From assembly GCA_035301285.1 (NCBI GenBank), contig DATGUN010000022.1, positions 1-8,388 on the forward strand: DNA of 8,388 bases, given 5' to 3'. The notes below the pieces were generated by a model, which made no database searches, had not been told where the DNA came from, and saw only the letters and a program-made list of their open reading frames with translations. This DNA is from DATGUN01 sp035301285 (GTDB lineage: Bacteria > Bacillota > Bacilli > Bacillales > Amphibacillaceae). Every line of letters starts with the position of its first letter. The first letter of the stretch is position 1. Shown piece by piece: positions 1-6,779 of this stretch. A program made the translations under genes and the position numbers.

Positions 1-706
1 TCCTTATTGGCGGCAAACTGTTTATGGCGATGTCCATTGGCACCGGATGGGTGAGGGAAACCAGTCAATATGCGCCTCTCCTGAATGAGCGCTGATGATT
101 CCGATAGTTTTGCAAGAACGTTTGCGACATTCACTCCCAATGGGATGATGAGTGGATGGTTCAATCGGGCTACATCTTTTAGAAAACATTCCAGGACATA
201 CGTTTTCAGCATGGTGGTTTTCCATATGCTTGGTGTCGATCCGGTGTAGTTTTTCCCTTTATAAAAAACCGGGTAAGGTAAGAGTCCTGTTGTGTGAACA
301 AGGTGATTGGATTTTTCGAATAACTCAGCGGACGTTGCCAACGGAAGATAATTGGGAAGCTCCAATCGATCAAGCATTTGAATGAGATTTTTCCGCATCG
401 GCCCCTCATAACTCGAGGCCATTTTAGCCTTATGCAGGATTTCTTCGTCACGATAAGTCCCACTGTTTTTTTGACGGCGGCATATGCTTTTTTCATTTGC
501 CGGAATCCTGGTGTGATTCCGACTATCAGTACTATAGCCTTCTCATTGATGTACTCGACAGGTGAATAGTATATGGATATCTTTTGGTCATCCGATTTCT
601 CCAGTAAAAACGAATCTGTTGTGATTGCGTTGTCCTGAAGAGGGGAAGACAGCGCGGTGATTTTCTTTTTATAGCGATCAAATTTTGAATAATGTGTCAC
701 ACCCAT
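1..706 (-). pseudogene. Uracil-DNA-glycosylase-like protein, split by one frameshift, 3' end outside window
   Basis: The gene starts at ATG 704-706, with a strong AGGAGGG Shine-Dalgarno at 714-720 and 7 bases of spacing. The first frame gives about 80 sensible residues, including IVGITPGFRQM at about 62-71, then runs into poor sequence and stops at 206-208. From about 463 to the left edge a different frame continues the protein: DEEILHKAKMASSYEG, then LLPYPVFYKG, then GFPHPSGANGHR encoded at about 62-27. It is still open at position 1. The two frames join at seven A's (coding strand; T's at 466-472), where one extra A would give AAVKKNSGTYRDEE. The GITPG and HPSG blocks resemble motifs A and B of the UDG superfamily, so a DNA-base-excision or related nucleic-acid role is inferred, not shown. 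It could be a true pseudogene, a sequencing error in the homopolymer, or a slippage-expressed gene. It diverges from the fatty-acid genes and has no evident link to them. Confidence 0.6.
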
Positions 707-932
707 CGGTTTTCCCTCCTGCTGAGACTTTATGTATTGTCGCGAATGTTGCCCATTTTAATGCAATCATGAGCCATGTCTTTATTGTATCGTTCTCTTT
801 TTGGTTTGTAAAAATACGTTTGTCTTTTTCATGATGAACGGTATCCCCAAAGTAACATGCATCCTCGGAAAAGAAGGGGGACTTTTTGATCCGACTGTTT
901 CCATACAACAGGTCATCAATCTATAAAAATAG

Positions 933-961
933 TTGACTGAATGCTCACTCATCATTTAAAG
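933..961 (+). promoter_or_regulatory. Candidate sigma-A promoter for fadF
   Basis: TTGACT at 933-938 matches five of six bases of the -35 consensus. Weak -10 candidates follow at suitable spacing: TTTAAA at 955-960 (16-base spacer) or TAAAGT at 957-962 (18-base spacer). The -35 is shared with the 18-bp palindrome at 934-951, which is the arrangement expected of a repressed promoter. The poor -10 keeps confidence modest. Confidence 0.4.
934..951. promoter_or_regulatory. FadR-type operator upstream of fadF
   Basis: TGACTGAATGCTCACTCA is an imperfect palindrome in which six of nine base pairs match (TGA.TGA....TCA.TCA). It agrees at about 14 of 18 positions with the Bacillus subtilis FadR consensus as I recall it (TGAATGAMTARTCATTCA). 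It overlaps the -35 of the candidate promoter, so a bound repressor would block RNA polymerase. In Bacillus, FadR is a TetR-family repressor of fatty-acid degradation genes that is released by long-chain acyl-CoA. That this organism has such a regulator is inferred, because its gene is not in the window. Confidence 0.55.
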
Positions 962-1054
962 TAGTAGATAACATATTATTATATAAAATATAATGCAATC
1001 GCTATCATTTTTCGGTACAATATAAAATAAGGACAGAGGGGGAGCGAATACACA

Positions 1055-3154
1055 GTGAATACGTTTCTGATCATCAATGCAATCGTTTTTACAGCCGTTG
1101 TCATTTATGGTGTTTATTTGTTTGCTAGAGTTATAGCGACTCGGTATGCCTATATTCAACTTGGGCAGAAGTCAGAGTTTGATTTGGCGCTCAAGGAACG
1201 GATCCAAAAAATCATTAAAAATGTGTTCGGCCAATCGAAGCTTTTGAAAGATAAAAAATCGGGAATCATCCATGTGATGATGTTCTATGGATTTTTGCTT
1301 GTCCAGTTCGGAGCTATCGATTTATTCATCAAAGGGCTCGCTCCGGGAAGTCATTTGCCTTTCGGACCGATATATCCGGGCTTTGTTTTCTTCCAGGAAC
1401 TTGTTGTGTTCATGATTTTGGTAGCTGTTGCATGGGCATTTTACCGTCGCTATATGGAAAAGATTGTCCGCTTGAAGCGAGGGTTTAAAGCAGGTCTTGT
1501 ATTGATATTCATTGGAACGCTGATGTTATCTGTACTTGTCGGTAACGGTATGGCACAGATCTGGCATGGATACGGGACGTCTTGGACCGAACCGATTTCC
1601 AGTCTCATTGGCGGAGCTTTCAGCTGGATGTCACCGACCGCGGCAATGGTTGTCTTTTTCATTGCTTGGTGGATACATACGATTACAATATTGACGTTCC
1701 TGGTATACGTACCGCAGTCGAAGCACGCTCATTTAATTGCGGCTCCGATCAATACATTCATCAGTAAGCGTGTACCTGGCAAATTGAAAAAAATCGATTT
1801 TGATATGGATGAAGATACAGATGAAGAAGATATTTCCTTCGGGGTCGGGAAAGTGGAAGACTTCGATCGTGAACAGATGCTGGATTTCTATGCATGTGTG
1901 GAATGTGGCCGGTGTACAGATGTTTGTCCGGCATCCGGAACGGGGAAAATGCTCTCGCCGATGGATATCATGATCAAAGCACGCGATCATTTGACTGAAA
2001 AAGGAGCGGCCATCACAGGAAAAACGCCGTGGGTTCCGTCGTATGCCTTTTCCGGGACGGCCGGCAATCAAGCGGCAGCCGCAAAAGACGATGCAGATGT
2101 ATTGAATAAGCGATTGATTGGTGATGTCATCACGGCCGAGGAATTATCAGGCTGTACGACATGCCGTAATTGTGAGGATGCCTGTCCAGTCATGAACGAA
2201 CATGTTGGAACTATCATCGATATGCGTCGTCACCTCGTCATGATGGAAGGTGAAATGGATTCAGATATCCAGCGTGCGGTGACAAATATCGAACGTCAAG
2301 GCAACCCATGGGGATTGTCTAAGAAAGACCGGATCAAATGGCGTGAGATCGACGAATCGGTCTACATCCCGACTGTGAAAGAATTGAAGAAAGAAGATAA
2401 ATCGTTTGACTATCTCTTTTGGGTCAGTTCAATGGGATCGTATGATAGCCGTAGCCAGAAAATAGCCATTGCATTTGCCAAATTGATGAATAAAGCAGGC
2501 ATTAATTTTGCCATTCTTGGTAATAAGGAATTGAACTCCGGTGATACGGCACGTCGAATCGGAAATGAGTTTTTGTTCCAGGAAATTGCCGAGAAAAACA
2601 TTAAAGAGTTCAACAAACATGATGTAAAAAAAATTATTACCATCGATCCACATGCCTATAATATTTTCAAAAATGAGTACCCTGATTTTGGATTCGAGGC
2701 GGAAGTCTATCATCATACACAAATGCTTTACGATCTTGTGATGAATGGTCAGTTAGCACCGCAAAGGGAAATCAACCAACGATTGACCTATCATGACTCG
2801 TGTTATCTTGGTAGATATAATGGCGTGTATGATCCACCGAGAGAGATTTTACGGTCTATTCCCGGGCTGGACCTGGTCGAAATGACACGTTCACGGGAAA
2901 ACGGCATGTGCTGCGGGGCCGGTGGTGGCCTGATGTGGGCCGAAGAAACAACTGGCAATCGCATTAATGTGGCGCGTACAGAGCAGGCGATGGAAACAGA
3001 ATCATCCATGATTTCCAGTGCATGTCCGTTTTGTCTGACGATGTTAAGTGATGGTACGAAAGCGAAAGAAGTGGAAGAAGATATCAGCACGATGGATGTT
3101 GCCGAAATTCTGGCCCTATCGGTGTTTACCGAGACAGAACAGAAAACAGCTTGA
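1055..3154 (+). CDS. fadF: Membrane-bound Fe-S oxidoreductase FadF (probable ETF:menaquinone oxidoreductase)
   Basis: This 699-residue protein starts at GTG 1055, 10 bases after AGAGGGGGAG. The N-terminal ~220 residues contain about five hydrophobic segments (roughly 4-26, 72-93, 107-129, 145-167, 195-219), resembling the b-type-heme NarI-like domain. H73, H171 and H208 are candidate heme ligands. Two [4Fe-4S] motifs follow: C281/C284/C287/C291 (CVECGRCTDVCP) and C367/C370/C373/C377 (CTTCRNCEDACP). The C-terminal HdrD-like part has a cysteine-poor first CCG domain (NSGDTARR near 494-501) and an intact second one: C583, C619-C620 (GMCCGAGGG) and C657/C660 (CPFC). Homologues of this architecture are described as FadF/YwjF or as EtfAB:(methyl)menaquinone oxidoreductase. 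They take electrons from acyl-CoA dehydrogenases through ETF into the quinone pool, which fits the two dehydrogenase genes downstream. Family assignment is firm; the electron route is inferred from homologues. Confidence 0.93.
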   Translation: MNTFLIINAIVFTAVVIYGVYLFARVIATRYAYIQLGQKSEFDLALKERIQKIIKNVFGQSKLLKDKKSGIIHVMMFYGFLLVQFGAIDLFIKGLAPGSHLPFGPIYPGFVFFQELVVFMILVAVAWAFYRRYMEKIVRLKRGFKAGLVLIFIGTLMLSVLVGNGMAQIWHGYGTSWTEPISSLIGGAFSWMSPTAAMVVFFIAWWIHTITILTFLVYVPQSKHAHLIAAPINTFISKRVPGKLKKIDFDMDEDTDEEDISFGVGKVEDFDREQMLDFYACVECGRCTDVCPASGTGKMLSPMDIMIKARDHLTEKGAAITGKTPWVPSYAFSGTAGNQAAAAKDDADVLNKRLIGDVITAEELSGCTTCRNCEDACPVMNEHVGTIIDMRRHLVMMEGEMDSDIQRAVTNIERQGNPWGLSKKDRIKWREIDESVYIPTVKELKKEDKSFDYLFWVSSMGSYDSRSQKIAIAFAKLMNKAGINFAILGNKELNSGDTARRIGNEFLFQEIAEKNIKEFNKHDVKKIITIDPHAYNIFKNEYPDFGFEAEVYHHTQMLYDLVMNGQLAPQREINQRLTYHDSCYLGRYNGVYDPPREILRSIPGLDLVEMTRSRENGMCCGAGGGLMWAEETTGNRINVARTEQAMETESSMISSACPFCLTMLSDGTKAKEVEEDISTMDVAEILALSVFTETEQKTA

Positions 3155-3255
3155 TATCCGTTATAAGTGAGGCTGCGACGAGCGATGGCCATGCGTTTTA
3201 AAAGGGGCGATACGTTCTTGAACACCGTATTGCTCCTGGAAATGCGTCATTTGTA

Positions 3256-3261
3256 TATAAT
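3256..3261 (+). promoter_or_regulatory. Candidate -10 element for the thiolase transcript
   Basis: TATAAT is a perfect -10 hexamer. No convincing -35 lies 16-18 bases upstream; the nearest TTG-containing hexamer, TTGCTC at 3230-3235, is 20 bases away. If used, transcription would start near 3268, about 30 bases before the palindrome at 3297-3314, so a repressor there would act as a roadblock. Confidence 0.3.
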
Positions 3262-3296
3262 GCTTTTTGTCCAGCCTTCATTTTTAGCACGTAAAC

Positions 3297-3314
3297 TGAG
3301 CGAGCGTTCGGTCA
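3297..3314. promoter_or_regulatory. FadR-type operator upstream of the thiolase gene
   Basis: TGAGCGAGCGTTCGGTCA is an 18-bp imperfect palindrome with seven of nine base pairs matched (TGA.CGA.CG.TCG.TCA). It has the same layout as the site before fadF, TGA-N-YGA-N4-TCR-N-TCA, with C/G in place of the inner T/A. This supports a shared TetR-family (FadR-like) repressor for both units. Binding is inferred from pattern only. Confidence 0.5.
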
Positions 3315-3354
3315 TTTATGTTTAATCACATACGTTTGATAGAAAGGCGTTCAC

Positions 3355-3450
3355 ATGAAATTACTCGTAGAAAGGATGTTTGAAGTATGTCTAAATCAGT
3401 TATCGTATCTGGAGCAAGAACACCGTTTGGAAAGTTTGGTGGAAGTTTGA
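3355..3450 (+). CDS. Possible 31-codon upstream reading frame overlapping the thiolase start
   Basis: ATG at 3355 is preceded by AAAGG (3343-3347) at about 7 bases. It opens a 31-residue frame (MKLLVERMFEVC...) that ends at TGA 3448-3450, out of frame with and overlapping the thiolase start at 3387. No family is recognised. It could be a leader peptide affecting thiolase translation, or chance. The thiolase has its own Shine-Dalgarno inside this frame, which argues against a need for coupling. Confidence 0.15.
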   Translation: MKLLVERMFEVCLNQLSYLEQEHRLESLVEV

Positions 3451-4577
3451 AAACATTGACCGCAATGGAGTTAGGGGGAAAGGCCATTGAAGCGGCGTTG
3501 GAACGTGGCGGAGTGGCACCTGATGACGTTGATGAAGTCATCATGGGAAATGTTCTGCAAGGTGGTGAAGGACAGATCCCTTCTAGGCAAGCGGCAAGGA
3601 AAGCAGGTATCCCGTGGGATGTAAAAACCGAAACAATCAATAAAGTCTGTGCGTCCGGATTGCGTAGTGTGACAATCGCCGATCAGCTTATCCGCGCAGG
3701 TGATGAAGATGTCATCGTTGCCGGGGGAATGGAAAGTATGTCCAAAGCACCGTATTTTCTGCCTGATGCGAGATGGGGCAATCGAATGGGTGATAAAGCA
3801 GTGAAGGACATGATGGTCCACGATGGTTTGACATGTTCTTTCCAAGGTGTGCATATGGGGTCCTATGGAAATGACACGGCTGAAAAATATGGATTGACAC
3901 GTGAAAAACAAGATGAATGGGCGTACCGCAGTCATATGCGAGCGACCAAAGCGATCGAGGATGGGAAATTTGCAGACGAAATTGTTCCACTTGAAATACC
4001 ACAGCGGAAAAAAGATCCGATTACCGTTGATACGGATGAAGCGCCGCGTAAAGATACCAATCGTGATGTTTTGGCGAAGTTGCGTCCTGCTTTTGGCGCA
4101 GACGGGACGATTACAGCTGGAAACGCACCAGGTGTCAATGACGGCGCAGGGGCATTCGTCGTCATGTCCGAAGAGAAAGCAAAAGCGGATGGGAAAACAC
4201 CGATGGCTACGATATTGGGCCATGCGGAAGTAGCGGTTCCGGCCGAGGAATTTCCGGAAACCCCTGGATTGGTCATCAATAAAATCCTTGAGAAAACGGG
4301 CTATACAAAAGAGGACATCGCATTGTATGAAGTGAATGAAGCATTTGCGGTCGTTTCGTTGGCGAGCAGTGAAATCGCTGGGATCGATCCGGAAAAGGTG
4401 AATGTAAACGGAGGAGCGGTTGCACTGGGTCACCCAATTGGTGCAAGCGGTTCGCGCATTATTTTAACCTTGATCCACGAACTGAAACGCCGTGGTGGGG
4501 GACTCGGCATTGCAGCGATCTGTAGTGGCGGCGGTCAAGGAGATGCTATTTTGATAGACGTTCCGAAAGAAGATTGA
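3387..4577 (+). CDS. mmgA: Acetyl-CoA acetyltransferase (thiolase)
   Basis: This 396-residue protein is full length for the thiolase II family. It catalyses reversible thiolysis of acetoacetyl-CoA or 3-ketoacyl-CoA to acetyl-CoA in the cytosol, the last step of each beta-oxidation round. The nucleophilic cysteine is C88 in NKVCASG. The C-terminal active-site motifs are NEAF (N317), GHPIGASGSR (H349) and ICSGGGQG (C379). H156-M157 match the substrate-loop residues of biosynthetic-type acetoacetyl-CoA thiolases and point to short-chain substrates. The start at 3387 is supported by AAAGGA ten bases upstream and by the family's usual N-terminus (VIVSGARTPFGKFGG). It lies between fadF and the hydroxyacyl-CoA dehydrogenase gene and resembles mmgA of Bacillus subtilis in sequence and context. 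The direction used in vivo (degradation or acetoacetyl-CoA synthesis) cannot be read from sequence, but the neighbours favour degradation. Confidence 0.93.
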   Translation: MSKSVIVSGARTPFGKFGGSLKTLTAMELGGKAIEAALERGGVAPDDVDEVIMGNVLQGGEGQIPSRQAARKAGIPWDVKTETINKVCASGLRSVTIADQLIRAGDEDVIVAGGMESMSKAPYFLPDARWGNRMGDKAVKDMMVHDGLTCSFQGVHMGSYGNDTAEKYGLTREKQDEWAYRSHMRATKAIEDGKFADEIVPLEIPQRKKDPITVDTDEAPRKDTNRDVLAKLRPAFGADGTITAGNAPGVNDGAGAFVVMSEEKAKADGKTPMATILGHAEVAVPAEEFPETPGLVINKILEKTGYTKEDIALYEVNEAFAVVSLASSEIAGIDPEKVNVNGGAVALGHPIGASGSRIILTLIHELKRRGGGLGIAAICSGGGQGDAILIDVPKED

Positions 4578-4612
4578 TTGTTCGCGTCGGGAATGTTCCG
4601 CAAGCGCCGTTT

Positions 4613-4648
4613 GGACGATTGATTGTCTATTGGACCCAGTGATCGTCC
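4613..4648 (+). other. Inverted repeat between the thiolase and dehydrogenase genes
   Basis: GGACGAT at 4613-4619 is exactly complementary to ATCGTCC at 4642-4648, with a 22-base loop and two possible G-U pairs extending the base of the stem. There is no T tract after it, so it is not a normal intrinsic terminator. It may be a processing or stability element in the 134-base gap, or chance. Confidence 0.25.
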
Positions 4649-4711
4649 GGTGCGAAAACCGACTTTGTTGGATAGGATATAGATATTTTCATATATGAGG
4701 AGGAGATAGAC

Positions 4712-5566
4712 ATGGCGATAAAAAAAGTGATGGTCATTGGTGCCGGCCAGATGGGGGCAGGAATCGCCCAAGTATTTGCACAGTCCGGTTTCGATGTTTT
4801 GCTTAACGACATGAAACCAGAAGCACTGGAAGAAGGCATGCAGCGTATTGAAAAACTGCTTGCCCGTAACGTGACCAAGGAGCGGATGACCGAAGCGGAA
4901 AAACAAGCAACATTGGATCGCCTGAAGGCATCGAATGATTTAAATGATGCGCGTGACCGTGATTTTGTCATTGAAGCTGTTGTTGAAAATATGGATGTCA
5001 AAACGAGCGTTTTCCAGGAGTTGGATAAAATCACGCCGGATCATGCCATTTTGGCAACGAATACATCATCGCTTCCCATCACTGAAATGGCCGGGGTCAC
5101 AAACCGGCCGAGCCAAGTCATCGGCATGCATTTCATGAATCCTGTGCCGGTCATGAAACTGGTTGAAGTGATTCGCGGAATCCAGACGAGTGATGAGACG
5201 TATGAAGCGGTAGAGGGTGCAGCGAAAGAACTGAACAAGGCCCCTGTTGAGGTCAATGATTATCCAGGATTCGCAGCGAACCGCATATTGATGCCGATGA
5301 TCAATGAAGCGGTTTTTGCATTGCACGAAGGCGTTGCATCGAAGGAAGATATCGATACCGTCATGAAGTTGGGTATGAATCATCCGATGGGACCCCTGAC
5401 TTTAGCTGATTTCATAGGTCTTGATACATGTCTTTATATCATGGAAGTTTTATACGAAGGTTTTTCCGACAGCAAATACCGTCCATGCCCGCTGCTCAGA
5501 AAGTATGTCAAAGCCGGCTGGTTGGGCAAAAAATCCGGAAAAGGTTTTTACACTTATGATTCTTAA
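4712..5566 (+). CDS. mmgB: 3-hydroxybutyryl-CoA dehydrogenase
   Basis: This 284-residue cytosolic enzyme is the usual length for the single-domain-pair family. It oxidises (S)-3-hydroxyacyl-CoA to 3-ketoacyl-CoA with NAD+ (or the reverse), feeding the thiolase encoded just upstream. The Rossmann motif GAGQMG (residues 10-15) opens the protein. The catalytic residues are in place: S119 in NTSS, H140 in GMHFMNP, E152 in KLVEV and N190 in PGFAANR. The C-terminal helical domain holds GMNHPMGPLTLADFIGLD (221-238) and the closing GKKSGKGFYTY. An excellent GAGGAGGAG site (4697-4705) six bases upstream fixes the start. The 134-base gap before it is longer than its downstream gap of 55 bases, but no clear promoter was found. 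It resembles Bacillus MmgB; the short-chain specificity is inferred from the family. Confidence 0.93.
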   Translation: MAIKKVMVIGAGQMGAGIAQVFAQSGFDVLLNDMKPEALEEGMQRIEKLLARNVTKERMTEAEKQATLDRLKASNDLNDARDRDFVIEAVVENMDVKTSVFQELDKITPDHAILATNTSSLPITEMAGVTNRPSQVIGMHFMNPVPVMKLVEVIRGIQTSDETYEAVEGAAKELNKAPVEVNDYPGFAANRILMPMINEAVFALHEGVASKEDIDTVMKLGMNHPMGPLTLADFIGLDTCLYIMEVLYEGFSDSKYRPCPLLRKYVKAGWLGKKSGKGFYTYDS

Positions 5567-5621
5567 CGATTTGAAGGAAACATCATGATCAAAAAATAAG
5601 CGTCCATAGGGGGACAACAGT

Positions 5622-6764
5622 ATGGATATGCAATTTACAGAAGAACAGCAGATGATGCAGAAAATGGTACGGGATTTTGCCCGGAAAGAGATCGCCCCGG
5701 GTGTTGAACGAATGGAAACGGAGGATCGATTTCCAACTGAAGTCATTCAAAAGATGGGTGAAGTCGGGCTGATGGGTATTCCGATTCCGGAAGCCTATGG
5801 AGGAAGTGGCATGGATTTTCCGTCATACATCATTGCCATCAATGAAATAAGTAAAGTGAGCGCAACATTGGGTGTCATTTTATCTGTTCACACATCGGTC
5901 GGCACCCATCCGATTATGATGTTTGGAACGGAAGAACAGAAGAAACATTATATTCCGAAGCTTGCTTCTGGTGAGTATTTAGGTGCTTTTGCCGTAACCG
6001 AGCCAGGTGCCGGTTCCGATGTAGCCAATATGACCACAAGTGCGGTAGAAGATGGCGACCATTACATAATGAACGGTTCCAAGGTGTTTATTACGAATGG
6101 TGGTGCAGCTGACACATTCATTACCTTTGCGCGAACAAGCAAGGAAAACGGTTCGAAAGGGATCAGTGCATTCATCATCGAGAAGGATACACGTGGACTT
6201 GTGGTCGGCAAGCCTGAACATAAAATGGGATTGCATGGTTCCAGTACGGTGCAATTGAATTTTGACCAATGCAAAGTCCCAAAAGCACAAATGCTTGGTG
6301 AAGAAGGAGAAGGTTTTAAAATTGCGATGGCGAACTTGAATGTCGGCCGTATTGGGATCGCCGCACAAGCACTGGGAATAGCCGAGGCAGCTGTCGATCA
6401 TGCGACTTCCTATGCGAAAGAACGGGTGCAATTCGGAAAACCAATCGCACACCAGCAAGGGCTGTCTTTCAAGCTGGCAGATATGGCGACACAGGCGGAA
6501 GCGGCACGCATGCTCGTCTATAATGTCGCTGCACTTGTCGAGCGTGATATTTTTTGCGGGAAAGAAGCCTCCATGGCTAAATTGTTCGCATCCAAAGCAG
6601 CGATGAACAATGCCATCGAAGCGGTGCAAGTATACGGGGGATATGGGTATACCGAGGATTATCCGGCTGAACGTCTTTTCCGGGATGCCAAGGTCACCCA
6701 GATTTATGAAGGAACAAGTGAAATACAACATATGGTCATTGCAAAAAATCTTATAGATCAATAG
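5622..6764 (+). CDS. mmgC: Acyl-CoA dehydrogenase (MmgC-like, first copy)
   Basis: This 380-residue FAD enzyme of the short/medium-chain type introduces the 2,3 double bond into acyl-CoA and passes electrons to electron-transfer flavoprotein. FAD and substrate signatures run in order: AVTEPGAGSD (124-133), VFITNG (155-160), the C-terminal YGGYGYTEDYPAERLFRDAK (338-357) and IYEGTSEIQ (361-369), where E363 is the likely catalytic base. The start is set by AGGGGG (5608-5613), eight bases upstream, and by the typical N-terminus MDMQFTEEQQMMQ. It lies 55 bases after the hydroxyacyl-CoA dehydrogenase gene and 15 bases before the second dehydrogenase gene, so co-transcription is likely. It aligns without gaps to the next gene at about 58% identity by hand count. 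The exact acyl chain length or branching preference is not decidable by eye. The mmgC symbol rests mainly on gene order. Confidence 0.9.
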   Translation: MDMQFTEEQQMMQKMVRDFARKEIAPGVERMETEDRFPTEVIQKMGEVGLMGIPIPEAYGGSGMDFPSYIIAINEISKVSATLGVILSVHTSVGTHPIMMFGTEEQKKHYIPKLASGEYLGAFAVTEPGAGSDVANMTTSAVEDGDHYIMNGSKVFITNGGAADTFITFARTSKENGSKGISAFIIEKDTRGLVVGKPEHKMGLHGSSTVQLNFDQCKVPKAQMLGEEGEGFKIAMANLNVGRIGIAAQALGIAEAAVDHATSYAKERVQFGKPIAHQQGLSFKLADMATQAEAARMLVYNVAALVERDIFCGKEASMAKLFASKAAMNNAIEAVQVYGGYGYTEDYPAERLFRDAKVTQIYEGTSEIQHMVIAKNLIDQ

Positions 6765-6779
6765 GGAGGCAACATCGAT

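Larger units (their letters stand above)
707..1054. other. Divergent intergenic region
   Basis: These 348 bases separate the minus-strand UDG-like gene from fadF. The left part holds only the Shine-Dalgarno of the UDG-like gene and a doubtful TTG-initiated minus-strand reading frame. The right part, from about 930, is AT-rich and contains the candidate fadF promoter and operator. A second possible -10 element, TATAAT at 989-994, lies closer to fadF but has no good -35 at the proper distance. The fadF Shine-Dalgarno (AGAGGGGGAG, 1035-1044) closes the region. No hairpin followed by a T run was seen. Confidence 0.6.
3155..3386. other. Regulatory gap between fadF and the thiolase gene
   Basis: These 232 bases are far longer than the gaps within the rest of the cluster. 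They contain a consensus-like TATAAT at 3256-3261, an 18-bp palindrome at 3297-3314, a short out-of-frame reading frame starting at 3355, and the thiolase Shine-Dalgarno (AAAGGA, 3371-3376). I found no stem followed by a T tract after the fadF stop, so read-through from fadF is possible. The palindrome and -10 suggest the thiolase also has its own promoter. Confidence 0.6.

Noticed and set aside
152..569. Plus-strand reading frames across the UDG-like gene
   Set aside because: They are antisense to a region whose minus-strand frames carry recognisable motifs, and they show no family features.
678..908. 76-codon minus-strand reading frame (TTG start) overlapping the start of the UDG-like gene
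   Set aside because: No Shine-Dalgarno before the TTG, no recognisable domain, and its end runs through the Shine-Dalgarno and start of the better-supported gene in another frame.
1055..1068. Weak cre-like match over the fadF start codon
   Set aside because: Only about 10 of 14 positions agree and the right half lacks the CA end.
3329..3336. Sigma-E-like -10 (CATACGTT), suggested by mother-cell control of the Bacillus subtilis mmg operon
   Set aside because: No matching -35 element lies at the expected 13-15 base spacing; the best candidate is too close.
3342..3355. Possible catabolite-repression (cre) site, GAAAGGCGTTCACA
   Set aside because: The right half fits the CcpA consensus but the left half lacks the key TG, so only about 10 of 14 positions agree.
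3471..4433. 320-codon minus-strand open frame opposite the thiolase gene
   Set aside because: It is a shadow of a strongly coding gene with all thiolase catalytic motifs; the translation is rich in Cys, His and Phe with no domain.
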